DNA of 64,000 bases from Corydoras sp. C115 (GCA_019802505.1 JAFMOC010000078.1:1-64000), one strand, 5' to 3'. Positions 45,700-56,828 are shown, counted from the first letter of the stretch. Notes: generated by a model not told the origin, from the sequence alone. Numbers and translations are program-made.

Positions 45700-47330
45700 G
45701 GCTGCGTGGTCCGGTGGACGCCCACGTCGGGCGCGGGGTTGGCCACGTACTCTGGCTGCGTGGCGCGGCGGGCGCCCCCGTCGGACGAGGAGTGGGCCAC
45801 GCCCTCTGGCAGCATGGTCCGGTGGACGCCCACATCGGGCGAGGAGATGGCCACGCACTCTGGCTGCGTGGTCTGGCGGGCGCCCACGTCGGACGAGGAG
45901 TGGGCCACGCCCTCTGGCGGCGTGGTCCGGTGGACGCCCCCTGGCGGCGTGGCGGGGCGGACGTTCCCTGGCGGCGTGGCGAGGCGGACGCCCCCTGGCG
46001 GCGGGGCGTGCGGCGTGCGGCCCCTGCTGCTCGGGGCGTGCGGCGTGCGGCCCCTGGACCTCGGGCTGGGCGGCGTGCGGCCCCTGCTGCTCGGGCTGGG
46101 CGGCGTGCGGCCCCTGCTGCTCGGGCTGGGCGGCGTGCGGCCCCCTGGGCTTCGGGATGGGCGGCGTGACGCCCCTGGGCTTCGGGATGGGCGGCGTGAA
46201 GCCCCTGGGCTTCGGGATGGGCGGCGTGACGCCCCTGGACATCGGGATGGGCGGCGTGACGCCCCTGGACATCGGGATGGGCGGCGTGACGCCCCTGGAC
46301 TTCGGGATGGGCGGCGTGACGCCCCTGCTGCTCGGGGCGTGCGGCGTGCGGCCCCTGGACCTCGGGCTGGGCGGCGTGCGGCCCCTGCTGCTCGGGCTGG
46401 GCGGCGTGCGGCCCATGCTGCTCGGGCTGGGCGGCGTGCGGCCCCCTGGGCTTCGGGATGGGCGGCGTGACGCCCCTGGGCTTCGGGATGGGCGGCGTGA
46501 AGCCCCTGGGCTTCGGGATGGGCGGCGTGACGCCCCTGGACATCGGGATGGGCGGCGTGACGCCCCTGGACATCGGGATGGGCGGCGTGACGCCCCTGGA
46601 CATCGGGATGGGCGGCGTGACGCCCCTGGACTTCGGGATGGGCGGCGTGACGCCCCTGCTGCTCGGGGCGTGCGGCGTGCGGCCCCTGGACCTCGGGCTG
46701 GGCGGCGTGCGGCCCCTGCTGCTCGGGCTGGGCGGCGTGTGGCCCCTGCTGCTCGGGCTGGGCGGCGTGCGGCCCCCTGGGCTTCGGGATGGGCGGCGTG
46801 ACGCCCCTGGACATCGGGATGGGCGGCGTGACGCCCCTGGACATCGGGATGGGCAGCGTGACGCCCCTGGACATCGGGATGGGCGGCGTGACGCCCCTGG
46901 ACTTCGGGATGGGCGGCGTGACACCCCTGGACATCGGGATGGGCGGCGTGACGCCCCTGGACTTCGGGATGGGCGGCGTGACGCCCCTGGACTTCGGGAT
47001 GGGCGGCGTGACGCCCCTGGACTTCAGGATGGGCGGCGTGACGCCCCTGGACTTCGGGATGGGCACGCGCGCCGGTAGGACCTCGGCGGGCACGCATGTT
47101 GGCTGGACCTCGGTGGGCACGCACACTGGCAGGACCTTGGCGGGCACGCACGCTGGCAGGACCTTGGCGGGCACGCACGCTGGCAGGACCTTGGCGGGCA
47201 CGCACGCTGGGCGGACCTCGGCGGGCACAATCGCTGGCAGGACCTCGGCGGGCACGCACGCTGGCAGGGCGTTGGCAGGCACGCACGCTGGGCGGACCTC
47301 GGCCGGCACCTCAGGCTCTCCCTCCTGCAC
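45700..47330 (-). repeat. GC-rich 27-/30-bp minisatellite with higher-order structure (element 3)
   Basis: 47060-47330: about ten 27-bp units (GGCACGCACGCTGGCAGGAC core). 46020-47060: 30-bp monomers of three types (GGGATGGGCGGCGTGACGCC; CTGCTCGGGCTGGGCGGCGT; GACCTCGGGCTGGGCGGCGT). The monomers form higher-order units starting at 46031, 46332 and 46663, that is 301 and 331 bp, each with one 31-bp monomer (five Cs instead of four). 45700-45950: longer units of about 54-60 bp. All frames are open across the array. Confidence 0.9.
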
Positions 47331-47431
47331 ACAAAACATATATACCCCCACCGCAATGCCCAAACACATAGACATCTCAGACATGGGGAAGACGGACTGG
47401 ACACATGAGACAGGGGGACACGGATCCACAT

Positions 47432-47869
47432 CTACCCCCCCGAGTGTTGGCTCCGGTACCGCCCCCTCGCAGCGCGATCCAGACACAGCGCGGTCCGGCG
47501 CGGGCGCGTCACGTGACTGCCCCGCAGCACACATGACTGCCCCGCAGCACACGTGCCGCGCGCACGCTGCGTCTTAGCACCGCGCCGGCGCGCTCTGCGC
47601 CTGGATTTCGCCGCGGGGGGTTTAACAAACTGGACCGGAGCGTCCGTCCAGAACTCCTCAGAGTTGAGGAGGGTGCGTATGGGCAGAACATGCCCATACA
47701 GGTACGAGTCGCCCGCCTCATCATCGGAAACCTCGATCAGGTCCAGGCCTTCCTCCGCACAAAGCGCCTCATATCCATACCTCCACATCCACTCATCATC
47801 GGAGTCATAACACTCCGACATTACACTGTTCGAGCCGTCCTTATGGCTCCGGGACGGCGGACTGCGCAT
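47432..47869 (-). pseudogene. Conserved short protein of the LTR family (element 3)
   Basis: ATG at 47869. MRSPPSRS, a second Met, then YDSDDEWMWRYGYEALCAEE, DLIEVSDDEAGDSYLYGHVL, PIRTLLNSEEFWTDAPVQFV, KPP and RRRARRRG. It is the best-preserved copy through the conserved region. Downstream, a 20-bp tandem duplication (CATGTGTGCTGCGGGGCAGT type, 47510-47550) shifts the frame; the frame matching element 1 (DAPAPDRAVSGSRCEGAVPEP) is the one open from 47552 down. No known domain recognised. Acidic N-terminus, aromatic core and terminal basic run suggest a small nuclear protein; this is inference. Confidence 0.7.
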
Positions 47870-47997
47870 AGCGGCGCACTCGCGGACACAGCGGAACGCG
47901 CTGCGAGTACGAGGCTACACGGCCCCCGCAAAGAAAAATTTTTAAAAAGTGATTACCTGGGCTCTGGACTCCCCAAATTTCCTTTGGCTGGTCGTTC

Positions 47998-48352
47998 TGT
48001 CACGAAAGTCTACCTCGGGCAAAAGCGGTGGCGCGTAGGAAGCGCACACCGCTGCGTAAACACGCGCTGAAGGGAGACAGGCACGCAGGTAGCCGAAAAC
48101 AGGTTTATTTAAAGGTGCAGTAACACCACAAAACAAGAGGTACAACAGAGACTACGTGACATCAAACACAACCAGCCCCGAAGACAAGAAACAATGGACA
48201 TAAATACCAAAAGACACCCGATCACGTGCACAAGACAAACCAATTACAGAAAAGAGTTAATTAACTAAACTAATGAACACTGAACGTTAATTAACTCAAA
48301 CAAACGGGACGAAACACAAAACAGGTGACAGGTGCCCTAGGCACCTGTTACA
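47998..48352 (-). repeat. 5' LTR of element 3
   Basis: Mate of 45130-45484. It abuts the last codons of the neurocalcin-like exon at 48353. Confidence 0.9.
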
Positions 48353-48367
48353 GCTGGACAGTTCTGA
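48353..48367 (+). pseudogene. Neurocalcin/hippocalcin-type last exon, right part
   Basis: GCTGGACAGTTCTGA encodes A-G-Q-F-stop, exactly the residues that complete ...DPSS on the left side of element 3. Short, but the position and frame make chance unlikely. Confidence 0.75.
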
Positions 48368-49821
48368 TAGATGTGTCCACCACGTTATCCTCCAGTATTT
48401 TATTTATTTATTGGGGTTTGTTTAATTTATATATTATAGGGCATCCGACCAATTTATTTAGGTAAAATAATTCATAATAAAAATATATGGGAAAAATGTT
48501 GAGCATGTAGCCACATGCAGTAAGAATTTTATTTTTATTTTATACAGTGTTTGGATGGTTTGATTTTGGTTTTGTTAGTTTTAAGGTCTCGCGGTTTTAC
48601 TTTTCCTTAAACTAGGTTGGTTATTGGTGCACTCTTTCACTCAGCTTTAAATTTCTACACAGTGATAATCTTTTAAACATCAACATACTGGTTAAATTAA
48701 ACTACGACATTTAGCTTTTACTAAACCATTTGTATTTCATAAGTATTTTGTTTGAGGTTAACTTTCATTCCTTGTTTTGGCCTTTATCATGCTTGTTTGA
48801 ATGATTTATTTTGGCTTCAAAACAGAGCACATAATTTTTGAGCTATTGGAGTTCCTCTTTCCAACAGACATAAAATTCAGTCCTGATCCCATGTCCTAAA
48901 CCTGTTCTCTAGATGATCGGTATAATTCAGATTAAATGTGGCTGGATTTAGAGGTGAAACCTGATTCTCTAGGAAGTGGAATTCCAGGAACAGAGCAAGT
49001 GGTGATCAGGATGGATCAGCTGTGAGGATACTGATCCTCGGGGCAACAGAGACCAGTCCCTGCAGCAAGAAGAGGATGCTTCTCTGGATGTGTCAACAGA
49101 CCTATTTAGGGTGGTATAGAGGTATTGCTAACTCTGCTATTAGAAAGTGATGACCACGAGGGTGCTGCCGCTGATGACGTAGAGCCGCTGACAACAAGGG
49201 AGCTGCCATTGTTGACAACAAGAGGACAACAATGATGACAACAGGAGGACGCCAACGATAAAATAAACTGATAGAAGGAACTTCAAGAACCGACGAGGGA
49301 ATGCTGGGACTACAAAACTAGAGAACTAAAGCAAATACTGACCAGGAGAGCAGAACCTTGAAGAATCTTCTGGGAAATTTTCTGCAACAGTGGTGCAAGG
49401 GGGGGTGGTATTAAAGTTTCTGCAACAGTGGTGCAAGGGGGGTGTTATTTTGGATTTGTGAGTGTAGGGACGGAGGCTGTCTCGTTAGGCGCGGTCTTTA
49501 TTAGTATAATTGATAGATGTTTGTTTTTAGAATTGTGTTTTCAGCCTATATGGCCAGGTAATATGTTGGGCACCGTCAAGAGGGGTTTTAGTTAGAGGGG
49601 GTTAGTTTAATTAGCACTCTGCCTCCTCAGCATTCAGTTATGTGAACCTGTAAAATTCGTATTGGAATTTAGTTGCGTTTAGAATTGAGTTAATTGAGTT
49701 GCAATAACATGTAACTTTTTAGAAATGGTAATGTATAAGTTTGGCTTAAAATTTATGGCCGTAGAATTTTTTATTTAAAATTTATTTATGGGAGCATGTA
49801 GGTGTTCCCATAGGGGGGAAT
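48368..49821. other. Probable 3' UTR of the pseudo-exon, then internal end of an LTR-L element
   Basis: No ORF. The last part ends in a polypurine-like CATAGGGGGGAAT directly before the LTR at 49822, so at least its right end belongs to an LTR-L element. Two 30-bp copies of TTTCTGCAACAGTGGTGCAA lie near 49378 and 49416. The boundary between UTR and element is not visible. Confidence 0.4.
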
Positions 49822-50253
49822 TGTCAGGAATTTTAAATTACGTGAACATAATAACAGTCCCAAAATGGCCGAAATTTTCTATTCAAACAAAGGACCTTAC
49901 TGGGGCTCGCTGCCATTTGGAAGTGGGGTGGGGCACGCTAGATTTGAACCAAAATGCTGGTCTTGGATTGGCTGATGTAAACCCTAGGGCGGTAATCTAC
50001 GATTGGCTTAGGCAGGTAAGGGGCGGGAACTAGACGTAACGGATATATACACAGGTAAACACTTCGGGGGCGCACTATCACTCAGACCCGGAGGCAGACA
50101 GCATCAGAACGCTGAGAATGGCAGACCCGCTAGCTAGCATGAGTTGCTGATGGTGTTCATGAAGTTTTCTTTGTTCTCAATAAATTAGTTGAGACGACCA
50201 TTTTTGCATAGGCTCGTTCTTTCTGCCTTTTTCAAAATCAAAAGATCCTAACA
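49822..50253 (+). repeat. LTR family L, second copy, with polypurine tract upstream
   Basis: 432 bp, TGTCAGGAATTTTAAATTAC ... GATCCTAACA; same length as 25654-26085 with roughly 20 substitutions. It is preceded by a polypurine tract and followed by GTAC, the same four bases that precede the first copy. Confidence 0.75.
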
Positions 50254-51250
50254 GTACCCCTGAGCTAGAGTGTTTGGTGAATGTTAATAAAATTAATCTG
50301 ACCTTATTCTTTCTTTCTGAGTGCAACCATGGAAGCTCGAGCAACGCATGACTGTCTGTAAAATAAAACATTGATTTGCAACCAAAGTTCTTCTCTTCAA
50401 CATAAGAAACTTTCTGAGATTTAAACCACACAATTGGCGTCACGAACAGGATCTGCTGTGGAGTCGATTGTGACCTGACCAGAATCTTCAAAACTGCAGC
50501 ACCAAAAGGGTGAGCTTATTGTTGTTTTAAGCTGGGTTTGTATTGATTTCTATCTGCCCTTATATGAATCTATGTGTAAAAGAGTAATATGTAGTTTTGC
50601 AAGTACTACTTCTCCATTAGTTTTTTTATTTTATCTTGTTTATGGGTGATTTTGTGAAATGGTGAAAATAGGAAAAGAGTTTGGACTTGGCCTACAAGTA
50701 AACTTAATTAGTAGCAATGAGTTTATTTCTTTTTAGACATGAGTTTTTAGCCTCCCTGCGAAATTTTGCTTACAGATTATGTTTAAGAGGAAAATTTGTT
50801 AGAACCTTGGGGCCAGGGCAAATTAGGAGATAGGGAAATTGTTAAAAAAGGAAGTTTTAAGGGGTCAAGAGTAAAAGTGGGTTGTGCACATGAGTGTGTG
50901 CCGAAGTGCAAACGTTTGGGAAGAAAAGACAACCATGCGAGCGTTGATCATCAATGCTTCGATTTATTATGATTCACAGCTAGTGTATATAGGTACTGTA
51001 GATGGAAAAGAACAAAACACAAGTAAGTAAGTAAGTCGATAAAGTTAGGCCTTTCACCAGAGAAAGTGAGGCCTTCTAAGGTTCATAAGATCAACATAAA
51101 ATACATTATAGTAAATGGTTAAATGATATGAATGAAATCCATTTGAATGATTAAGAATAATATAAAGATAAACTTTTAAGCATATGACTAACCTACATCA
51201 AAAATCTATTTCAATCTCTAATATATCAGACAAATGAGTCTCCATTATAC
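50254..51250 (+). mobile_element. Remnant of another LTR element: LTR end, primer-binding site, leader
   Basis: AATAAAACA near 50352, a CCACACA end at 50432, a 2-nt spacer and TGGCGTCACGAACAGG at 50435, the usual form of an LTR end followed by a primer-binding site. The following 800 bp is non-coding leader-like and AT-rich sequence. No mate LTR is seen. Confidence 0.5.
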
Positions 51251-51253
51251 ATT

Positions 51254-51456
51254 GAGGGCAAGGTAGCTCAGTGGTTAGGGCGTTGGGTTATCAATCTGAA
51301 GGTTGGGGGTTCAAATCCCAGTTCCACTGAAGTTACCAATGTGGGTCCTTGAGCAAGGCCCTTAACCCTCATTGCTCCAGGGATGTTGTGATTCACCTTG
51401 TAAGTCGCTTTGGATAAAAGCGTCTGCTAAATGACCAAATGTAAATGTAATGTATG
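51254..51456 (+). mobile_element. tRNA-derived SINE with L2-type tail
   Basis: tRNA-like head with A box (TAGCTCAGTGG, 51263) and B box (GGTTCAAATCC, 51308), a core with GTGGGTCCTTGAGCAAGGCC, and a tail GTAAGTCGCTTTGGATAAAA, GCGTCTGCTAAATG, AAATGTAATGTA identical in type to the L2 copies here. It is therefore transcribed by Pol III in the family and presumably copied by L2 machinery. Confidence 0.92.
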
Positions 51457-51466
51457 TACATTACAA

Positions 51467-51470
<4 letters not shown>

Positions 51471-51533
<63 letters not shown>
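51471..51533. repeat. (AT)n microsatellite
   Basis: About 30 AT dinucleotides, directly followed by the TA target site of the Tc1 element. Confidence 0.97.
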
Positions 51534-51534
<1 letters not shown>

Positions 51535-51537
<3 letters not shown>

Positions 51538-52416
51538 TGGTGTGAAAAAGTGAAAAAGTGAGCAAAAAGAACATTAATGCTCATCTCAATTTTTCCAAAA
51601 CACATCTTGATGATCCCCAACACTTTTGGGAAAACATTCTGTGGACCGATGAGACAAAAGTGGAACTCTTTGGAAGGTGTGTGTCCCATTACATCTGACG
51701 TAAAAGGAACACTGCATTTCAGAAAAAGAACATTATACCAAGAGTAAAATATGGTGGTGGTAGTGTGATGGTCTGGGGCTGTTTGCTGCGGCAGGACCTG
51801 GAAGACTTGTGTGATAAATGGAACTATTAATTCTGCTGTCTACCAAAAGATCCTGAAGGAGAATGTCCGACCATCTGTTCATGAACTCAAGCTGGAACCT
51901 GGGTTCTGCAGCAGGACAATGATCCAAAACACACCAGCATGTCCACCTCTGAATGGCTGAAGAAAAACAAAATGAGGACTTTGGAGTGGCCTAGCCAAAG
52001 TCCTGACCTGAATCCTATTGAGGTATTGTGGTATGACCTTAAAAAGGCCATTCATACTCGAAAACCCTCTAATGTAACTGAATTAGAACAATTCTGCAAA
52101 GATGAGTGGGTCAAAATTCCTCCAGAACGCTGTAAAAGACTCATTGCAAGTTATCGCACACACTTGTTTGCAGTTGTTGCTTCTAAGGGTGGCCCAACCA
52201 GTTATTAGGTTTAGAGGGGCAATCACTTTTTCACACAGGGCCATGATGGTTTGGATTTTTTTCTCCTTTAATAATAAACACCTTCATTTACAAATTGCAT
52301 TTTGTGTTTACTTGTGTTGTCCTTGACTATGTTTGATGTTCCGAAACACTTAAGTGTGACAAACATGCAAAAAAACAGGAAATGAGGAAAGGGGCAAACA
52401 CTTTTTCACACCACTG
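51535..52416 (+). mobile_element. Tc1-like DNA transposon, short derivative
   Basis: Terminal inverted repeats CAGTGGTGTGAAAAAGTG at both ends, each flanked by TA (51533-51534 and 52417-52418). 882 bp long, shorter than a typical 1.2-1.6 kb Tc1 because the DNA-binding N-terminus of the transposase is missing. Confidence 0.92.
51620..52208 (+). pseudogene. Tc1 transposase catalytic domain, broken
   Basis: LWTDETKVELFG (first D), YGGGSVMVWGC, QQDNDPKHTS in another frame (second D) and SPDLNPIEVLWYDLKKAI (third acidic residue, E), then IPPERCKRLIASYRTHLFAV and a stop at 52206-52208. The DD34E triad can be read, but across frameshifts and an in-frame stop after HYI. No paired-type helix-turn-helix domains remain. 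Confidence 0.85.
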
Positions 52417-52418
52417 TA

Positions 52419-52665
52419 TATATATATAATACATAAGTATAGACATTCATATGGTCTTATAAAGCATACAGGTGCTATTGTTTTTAGGTTTAAACTTGTA
52501 AATCTTTCTTTGGGGAACAAATCAGTTTATAATCTGTATAAGCTCTAGTAAGAGGACTTTGTAGGATGAACATTTGAACCTGGAAAGAGAGCTTTGCCTA
52601 GAAGTAAAATTAAGTGATAAATGACTATGAATCACTTTCAAGGGACTTTTTAAGGTCAAATCAGA
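52419..52665. other. Short AT-rich stretch, nothing recognised
   Basis: Lies between the Tc1 element and L2 copy 3. Confidence 0.4.
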
Positions 52666-54628
52666 TCAGTCTTCAGATTTAGAAACATACCAGTCCTCAC
52701 TTGCCATTTTCTTGAAGGATGTAACTGCTGCTAAATCCTTGTTCTTCCAGGCCAAGGTAACATGCATCTCAGATGCCCGCACCTTATTCAGTACCTTCAA
52801 CTCACTACTAACTCCTCCCTCTCCCTCTCCCTCTCTCATCAGCAAACTCTTTCATACTCACCATTTCCACAACACTACATCTCACACATCCAGTCATCCA
52901 ACACTCATCCTCCCTGTCGCAGAATTTGACATCTGCAAAATTCTTCTTGCCAGTAACCCAACTACTTGCCCCTTTGATTCCATCCCATCCCACCTTCTTC
53001 AATCTATTGCCTCCTCCATCACACCAGCACTCACACACATCATTAACTACTTGCCCCTTTGATTCCATCCCATCCCACCTTCTTCAATCTCTCACGTCTG
53101 GTACTTTTCCAAATTGTTTCAAACAGGCCATAGTCAAACCCCTACTCAAAAAGCCTACGCTCAATCCAAATTTGGTCGAGAGCTACAGACCTGTTTCTCT
53201 TTTACCTTTCCTGTGTAAAACACTTAAACGGGTGGTAACCACACAGGTCTCCAAATTTCTTAATCAGTATAATCTCCTTGATCCCAATCAGTCCGGTTTT
53301 AGATGTGGTCACTCCACGGAGACAGCATTGCTCTCTGTGATTGACTCACTTAAATCTGCCAAAGCTAAATCTCAATCTTCTGTCCTCATTATGCTAGACC
53401 TTTCTGCAGCTTTTGATACAGTAAATAATCATATTCTACTGTCCACTCTATCTGAATTAGGCTTTTCTGATACGACACTTGAATGGATTCGTTCCTATCT
53501 CACAGGAAGAACCTTCAAAGTGTCATGGAATGGGGAGATCTCTAACTCTCACCAAGTATGCACTGGTGTGCCTCAGGGCTCTGTACTCTGACTATGAGCA
53601 CTGTCATCCATGCGCATGGTTTCTCTTACCACTGCTATGCTGATGACACTTAGCTTCAGCTGTCTTTTGCCCCTGATGACACCACAATCTCTAATCGGAA
53701 ATCCCACCGCCTCACCGACATATCTGATTGGATGAAGGCCAGTCATCTCAAATTAAATTAGAAAAAACAGAGCTTCTCATTATCCCAGCTAAACCCTCAA
53801 TCCATCACAACCTGACCTTCCAAATTGACGGCTCCACAATCTCCTCAACCGATTCGGTCTGGAACCTTGGTTTCACAATAGACTTCCACCTTAAACTCTC
53901 TTATCATATTATCAAAACTGCCCATTCCTGCAGATTCCTTCTTTACAACATAAGGAAGATCAGACCCTTCTTGACCGAACATGCTACTTGATTATTGTAA
54001 TGTGCTACTTGCTGGTATCCTAGCTTCCACAATTATACCTCTTCAACTAATTCAAAACTCTGCAGCCCGACTTGTGTTTAACCAGCCCAAGCGAACTCAT
54101 GTCACTCCATTGCTCATTTCCCTCCATTGGCTGTTTCCATTTCCCGCCCTGTAGCTGCTCGCATTCAGTACAAGTCACTGACTCTGGCCTACAGAACCAT
54201 TTCTGGATCTTTCCCCTCCTATCTTCACTCTGTCTTTTCAAAATACACTCCGACTCGTTAACTTCGCTACAGTGATGATTGCCGCCTGGCGATTCCACCT
54301 CACCGAGGAGCTAATTCTCACTCCATGGAGTTCACCACTGCAAAGTGGTGGAACGATCTTCCCAACTCTGTCCGTAAGGCAGTATCACTAAGCAGTTTTA
54401 AGAAACATCTGAAGACGCATCTCTTTAACAAATACCTGTTGTAAAAAAAATAAAAAAAAATTTAAAGGAGGGGGAGGGGGGCGCAGCATCAAATAACAAT
54501 CAGGTTTGATGAATTTTCAGTGTAGTTGGTTTTCTACATAACTCCTGACTTGTAATGTTCTCATTTGTAAGTCGCTTTGGATAAAAGCGTCTGCTAAATG
54601 ACAATGTAAATGTAAATGTAAACATTTA
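52666..54628 (+). mobile_element. L2 LINE copy 3, 5'-truncated
   Basis: ORF2 linker (ETYQSSLAIFLKDVTAAKSL), RT with SGFRCGHSTETALLSVIDSL, LDLSAAFDTVNNH and TGVPQGSVL, then a deletion that removes the sequence up to the YADD region, further ORF2 C-terminus, and the 3' tail with GCTTTGGATAAAAGCGTCTG and ATGTAAATGTAAATG. A 45-bp segment (ACTTGCCCCTTTGATTCCAT...) is duplicated at 52971 and 53046. Several stops; not functional. Confidence 0.88.
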
Positions 54629-56440
54629 CATTTACTGACAGAGTTGTAAATGTGGTCCCACCATTTAGCTGTGGCGCACGATACGGTGTGAAAATCAGCA
54701 ACATAGTGAGGTAACATCACCAGGCGTCATTCATCACTAGAGCGAAGGGATCAAGTCTGAGTGTCTTGGAAATATAGATTTTTTTAGATAGAATTTAAGA
54801 GCAATTAATGTGAAACTTGTCCTCAATAAACAAAAATCCATATCTAACCCGAAGTCCATAAATTTGCATTTCACCATTTTGCCTCCAAACATCATCATAA
54901 ATTTGAAGAGAAGGGTAACCAGTAAAAAACAAAAAAGGTGGTTACCATAGTGACTAGAATGCAGTACAGCGTTAACTTTACTTTTACTTCTCAAGAGAAA
55001 CTTAACAGGTACAATAAGATGTGTCCGTGTCACATGATCAAGCCCAAAAATTAAGACGATAACATACAAACCGAATACGATCGGAGTATTTTTTTTTACA
55101 AGCTGTTCGCGACCCACCATTTGAAAAACACTTGTCTATTGTGTTTCATCCTGTAGAAATGATGAAACTTGTGTTTTATTGAATGAATATGGTTTGCACT
55201 ATGTCATGTTATGCATATGATCATCTTCTAAAGGTGCTTATTTATATACAAGGTATAACATGCTAGGTTATGCAAAAAGATTTGTAGAACATTACGGATT
55301 TATGGAGTTGTCTCTTTTAAATATAGATGGTCTGCATGAGGAACTCAACCAGTCTTTGTATTTCAAATGACAATCAGCATGAAGCATCACACCTATGGCT
55401 CCTGACAATGCAGCTCACTACACACCAGTCTCAGCCGATTCCATTTGTCCCTAAAACCGGTTTCAAACTAGGTTTTCACATCCTGATGACCTGGCCTCAT
55501 TAGCATTTTAATTGAACAAAGAATCTTGGCTCCTAGCCTTATTAACATCAAAAGGATCAAAGGTTCATGTGGATATAAAAGGATGTAACAGGCAAACTCT
55601 CACTCTCTTCTCTTGGGCTCTTCATTTGGTCTCCTGGTCAGTGCTGCTGCTGGGCCCTACTCTGCTTAGCCAAGGCCTGCCTCGCTTTGCTTGACCCAGC
55701 GGGCTCTTGGTTCAATCATTTTTCCAGCATTCGCGTAACACGCGTTTGTACCTAAATGGGGTGTTCATTTGTTATTGGTATAACTTCTCATTAATTAATT
55801 AATCATTTGTAATAAATACTGTTATTACTCTAAACCAAAGCTTCCAGTTAATCTTTTAAGGCTGGAGTTCAAAGGTTAATTTAATTCTAACTAAATGGTG
55901 TATTTTAAACAGCTATGTTTGACCTCTGAGGGATATTTAGATATATCCACATGTCGACATAGCCTCTGTCCATGTATTATAAAAGCCTCTGACAGAATTA
56001 AGATTTCTGCATGCTTACAGAATACCTCTGAGTCAGATATAGCTTAAACCATTGAGAGTAGAGAAGCACCTGTGTAACTAAAGTTACCGTTTAATACAAA
56101 TATCATTGGAGTCAGATATTTAAAAAATTAGAACACGCATTAAACCTTTGACTAACTCTCATTCTCCGTAATTTGGTAATGGGACGCGGAGGACTTTATT
56201 AATATTATATAAATACCCAAAAAGTCCTACAATCCAAAGATTACATTTATTCGTTTTATACAAAGCATGTTTTTATTTAGTAAATTTATCACAGAACAAT
56301 CCTACAATATAGTTTAAAGCAAAATGCTCAGTTATGATACAGTTAACAGTTATGGGCAGTTAACAGACAACACAAAAGCCTCATTTTATTTACAGAACAG
56401 ATAAGAAGAAACATAAGAAACACATGCTCTTTCATAACAT
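54629..56440. other. Intergenic stretch downstream of tfam, with an LTR-like segment
   Basis: No ORF recognised. 55390-55860 has LTR-like promoter features on the plus strand: GATATAAAAGG at 55572, pyrimidine-rich CTCTCACTCTCTTCTC about 30 nt on, and AATAAATACTG near 55811. No mate LTR, so it could be a solo LTR or chance. Confidence 0.35.
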
Positions 56441-56441
56441 T

Positions 56442-56447
56442 TTTATT
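56442..56447 (-). terminator. tfam: Poly(A) signal of tfam
   Basis: AATAAA on the minus strand, about 65 nt past the tfam stop codon. Sense and spacing fit. Other TTTATT words occur nearby, so which one is used is not known. Confidence 0.5.
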
Positions 56448-56511
56448 CAGGGTGTAGCTCACATTTCTCCTGGCCTTATCATATCAATTCTGTGTGCTAC
56501 TTTGGCTTTTG

Positions 56512-56748
56512 TTAAACTTTTGTCATCACAGACGGAGCGGTTTTTGTCCCTCCCATTTTCTTGCCAAGATCTTTGGCTTTCACTTTTACTTTTGACTTCT
56601 TGGCGACTTTTTTCGTTCTCGGCACCTTGCGCTGCATTTGTTTTCGCCGAACCAGATCCTCCCTCCCCAATTCAATCATGTGCTCCTCCCAAACCTTCAT
56701 CTCATTTTTATAACGTACTTTGTCATCTTCTGCAAGCTGCTCATAGAC
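56512..56748 (-). CDS. tfam: Mitochondrial transcription factor A, last coding exon
   Basis: TFAM is the HMG-box protein that packages mitochondrial DNA and activates its promoters. This exon encodes the end of HMG box B and the C-terminal tail: VYEQLAEDDKVRYKNEMKVW, EEHMIELGREDLVRR, then a lysine-rich tail (KKVAKKSKVKVKAK) and the stop. The tail is the part that in this family activates transcription. Acceptor TTATTTATAG|GTCTATG at 56749; 79 codons including stop; phase 0 with the exon at 56829-56885. No lesions. Confidence 0.93.
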   Translation of the reverse strand, partial: VYEQLAEDDKVRYKNEMKVWEEHMIELGREDLVRRKQMQRKVPRTKKVAKKSKVKVKAKDLGKKMGGTKTAPSVMTKV

Positions 56749-56828
56749 CTATAAATAAGATGGGAATTGTTAGTGTCCCATGAGGATTGCATCTAAAATA
56801 AAGGCAATAAAATGTTGCTGAAACTTGC

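Larger units (their letters stand above)
45130..48352 (-). mobile_element. LTR element 3: non-autonomous LTR retrotransposon
   Basis: LTRs of 355 bp at 45130-45484 and 47998-48352, about 97% identical. The internal part on the minus strand begins like element 1 (GGGAGTCCAGAGCCCAGGTA) and carries the conserved ORF (47869 downwards) and a large 30-bp repeat array. No gag or pol. Unlike elements 1 and 2 there is no target duplication: left flank ...AGCAG, right flank GCTGG..., with just one base of the host codon missing. Confidence 0.88.

Noticed and set aside
45485..47577. Very long open frames on both strands of element 3 (also 1435-2576 and 28608-30145 in elements 2 and 1)
   Set aside because: GC-rich 27-/30-/33-bp repeats keep all six frames open. 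Only the frames joined to the conserved N-terminal block are considered.
51254..51330. Functional tRNA gene
   Set aside because: A and B boxes are present, but the sequence continues into a SINE core and L2 tail and does not close into a full cloverleaf acceptor stem.
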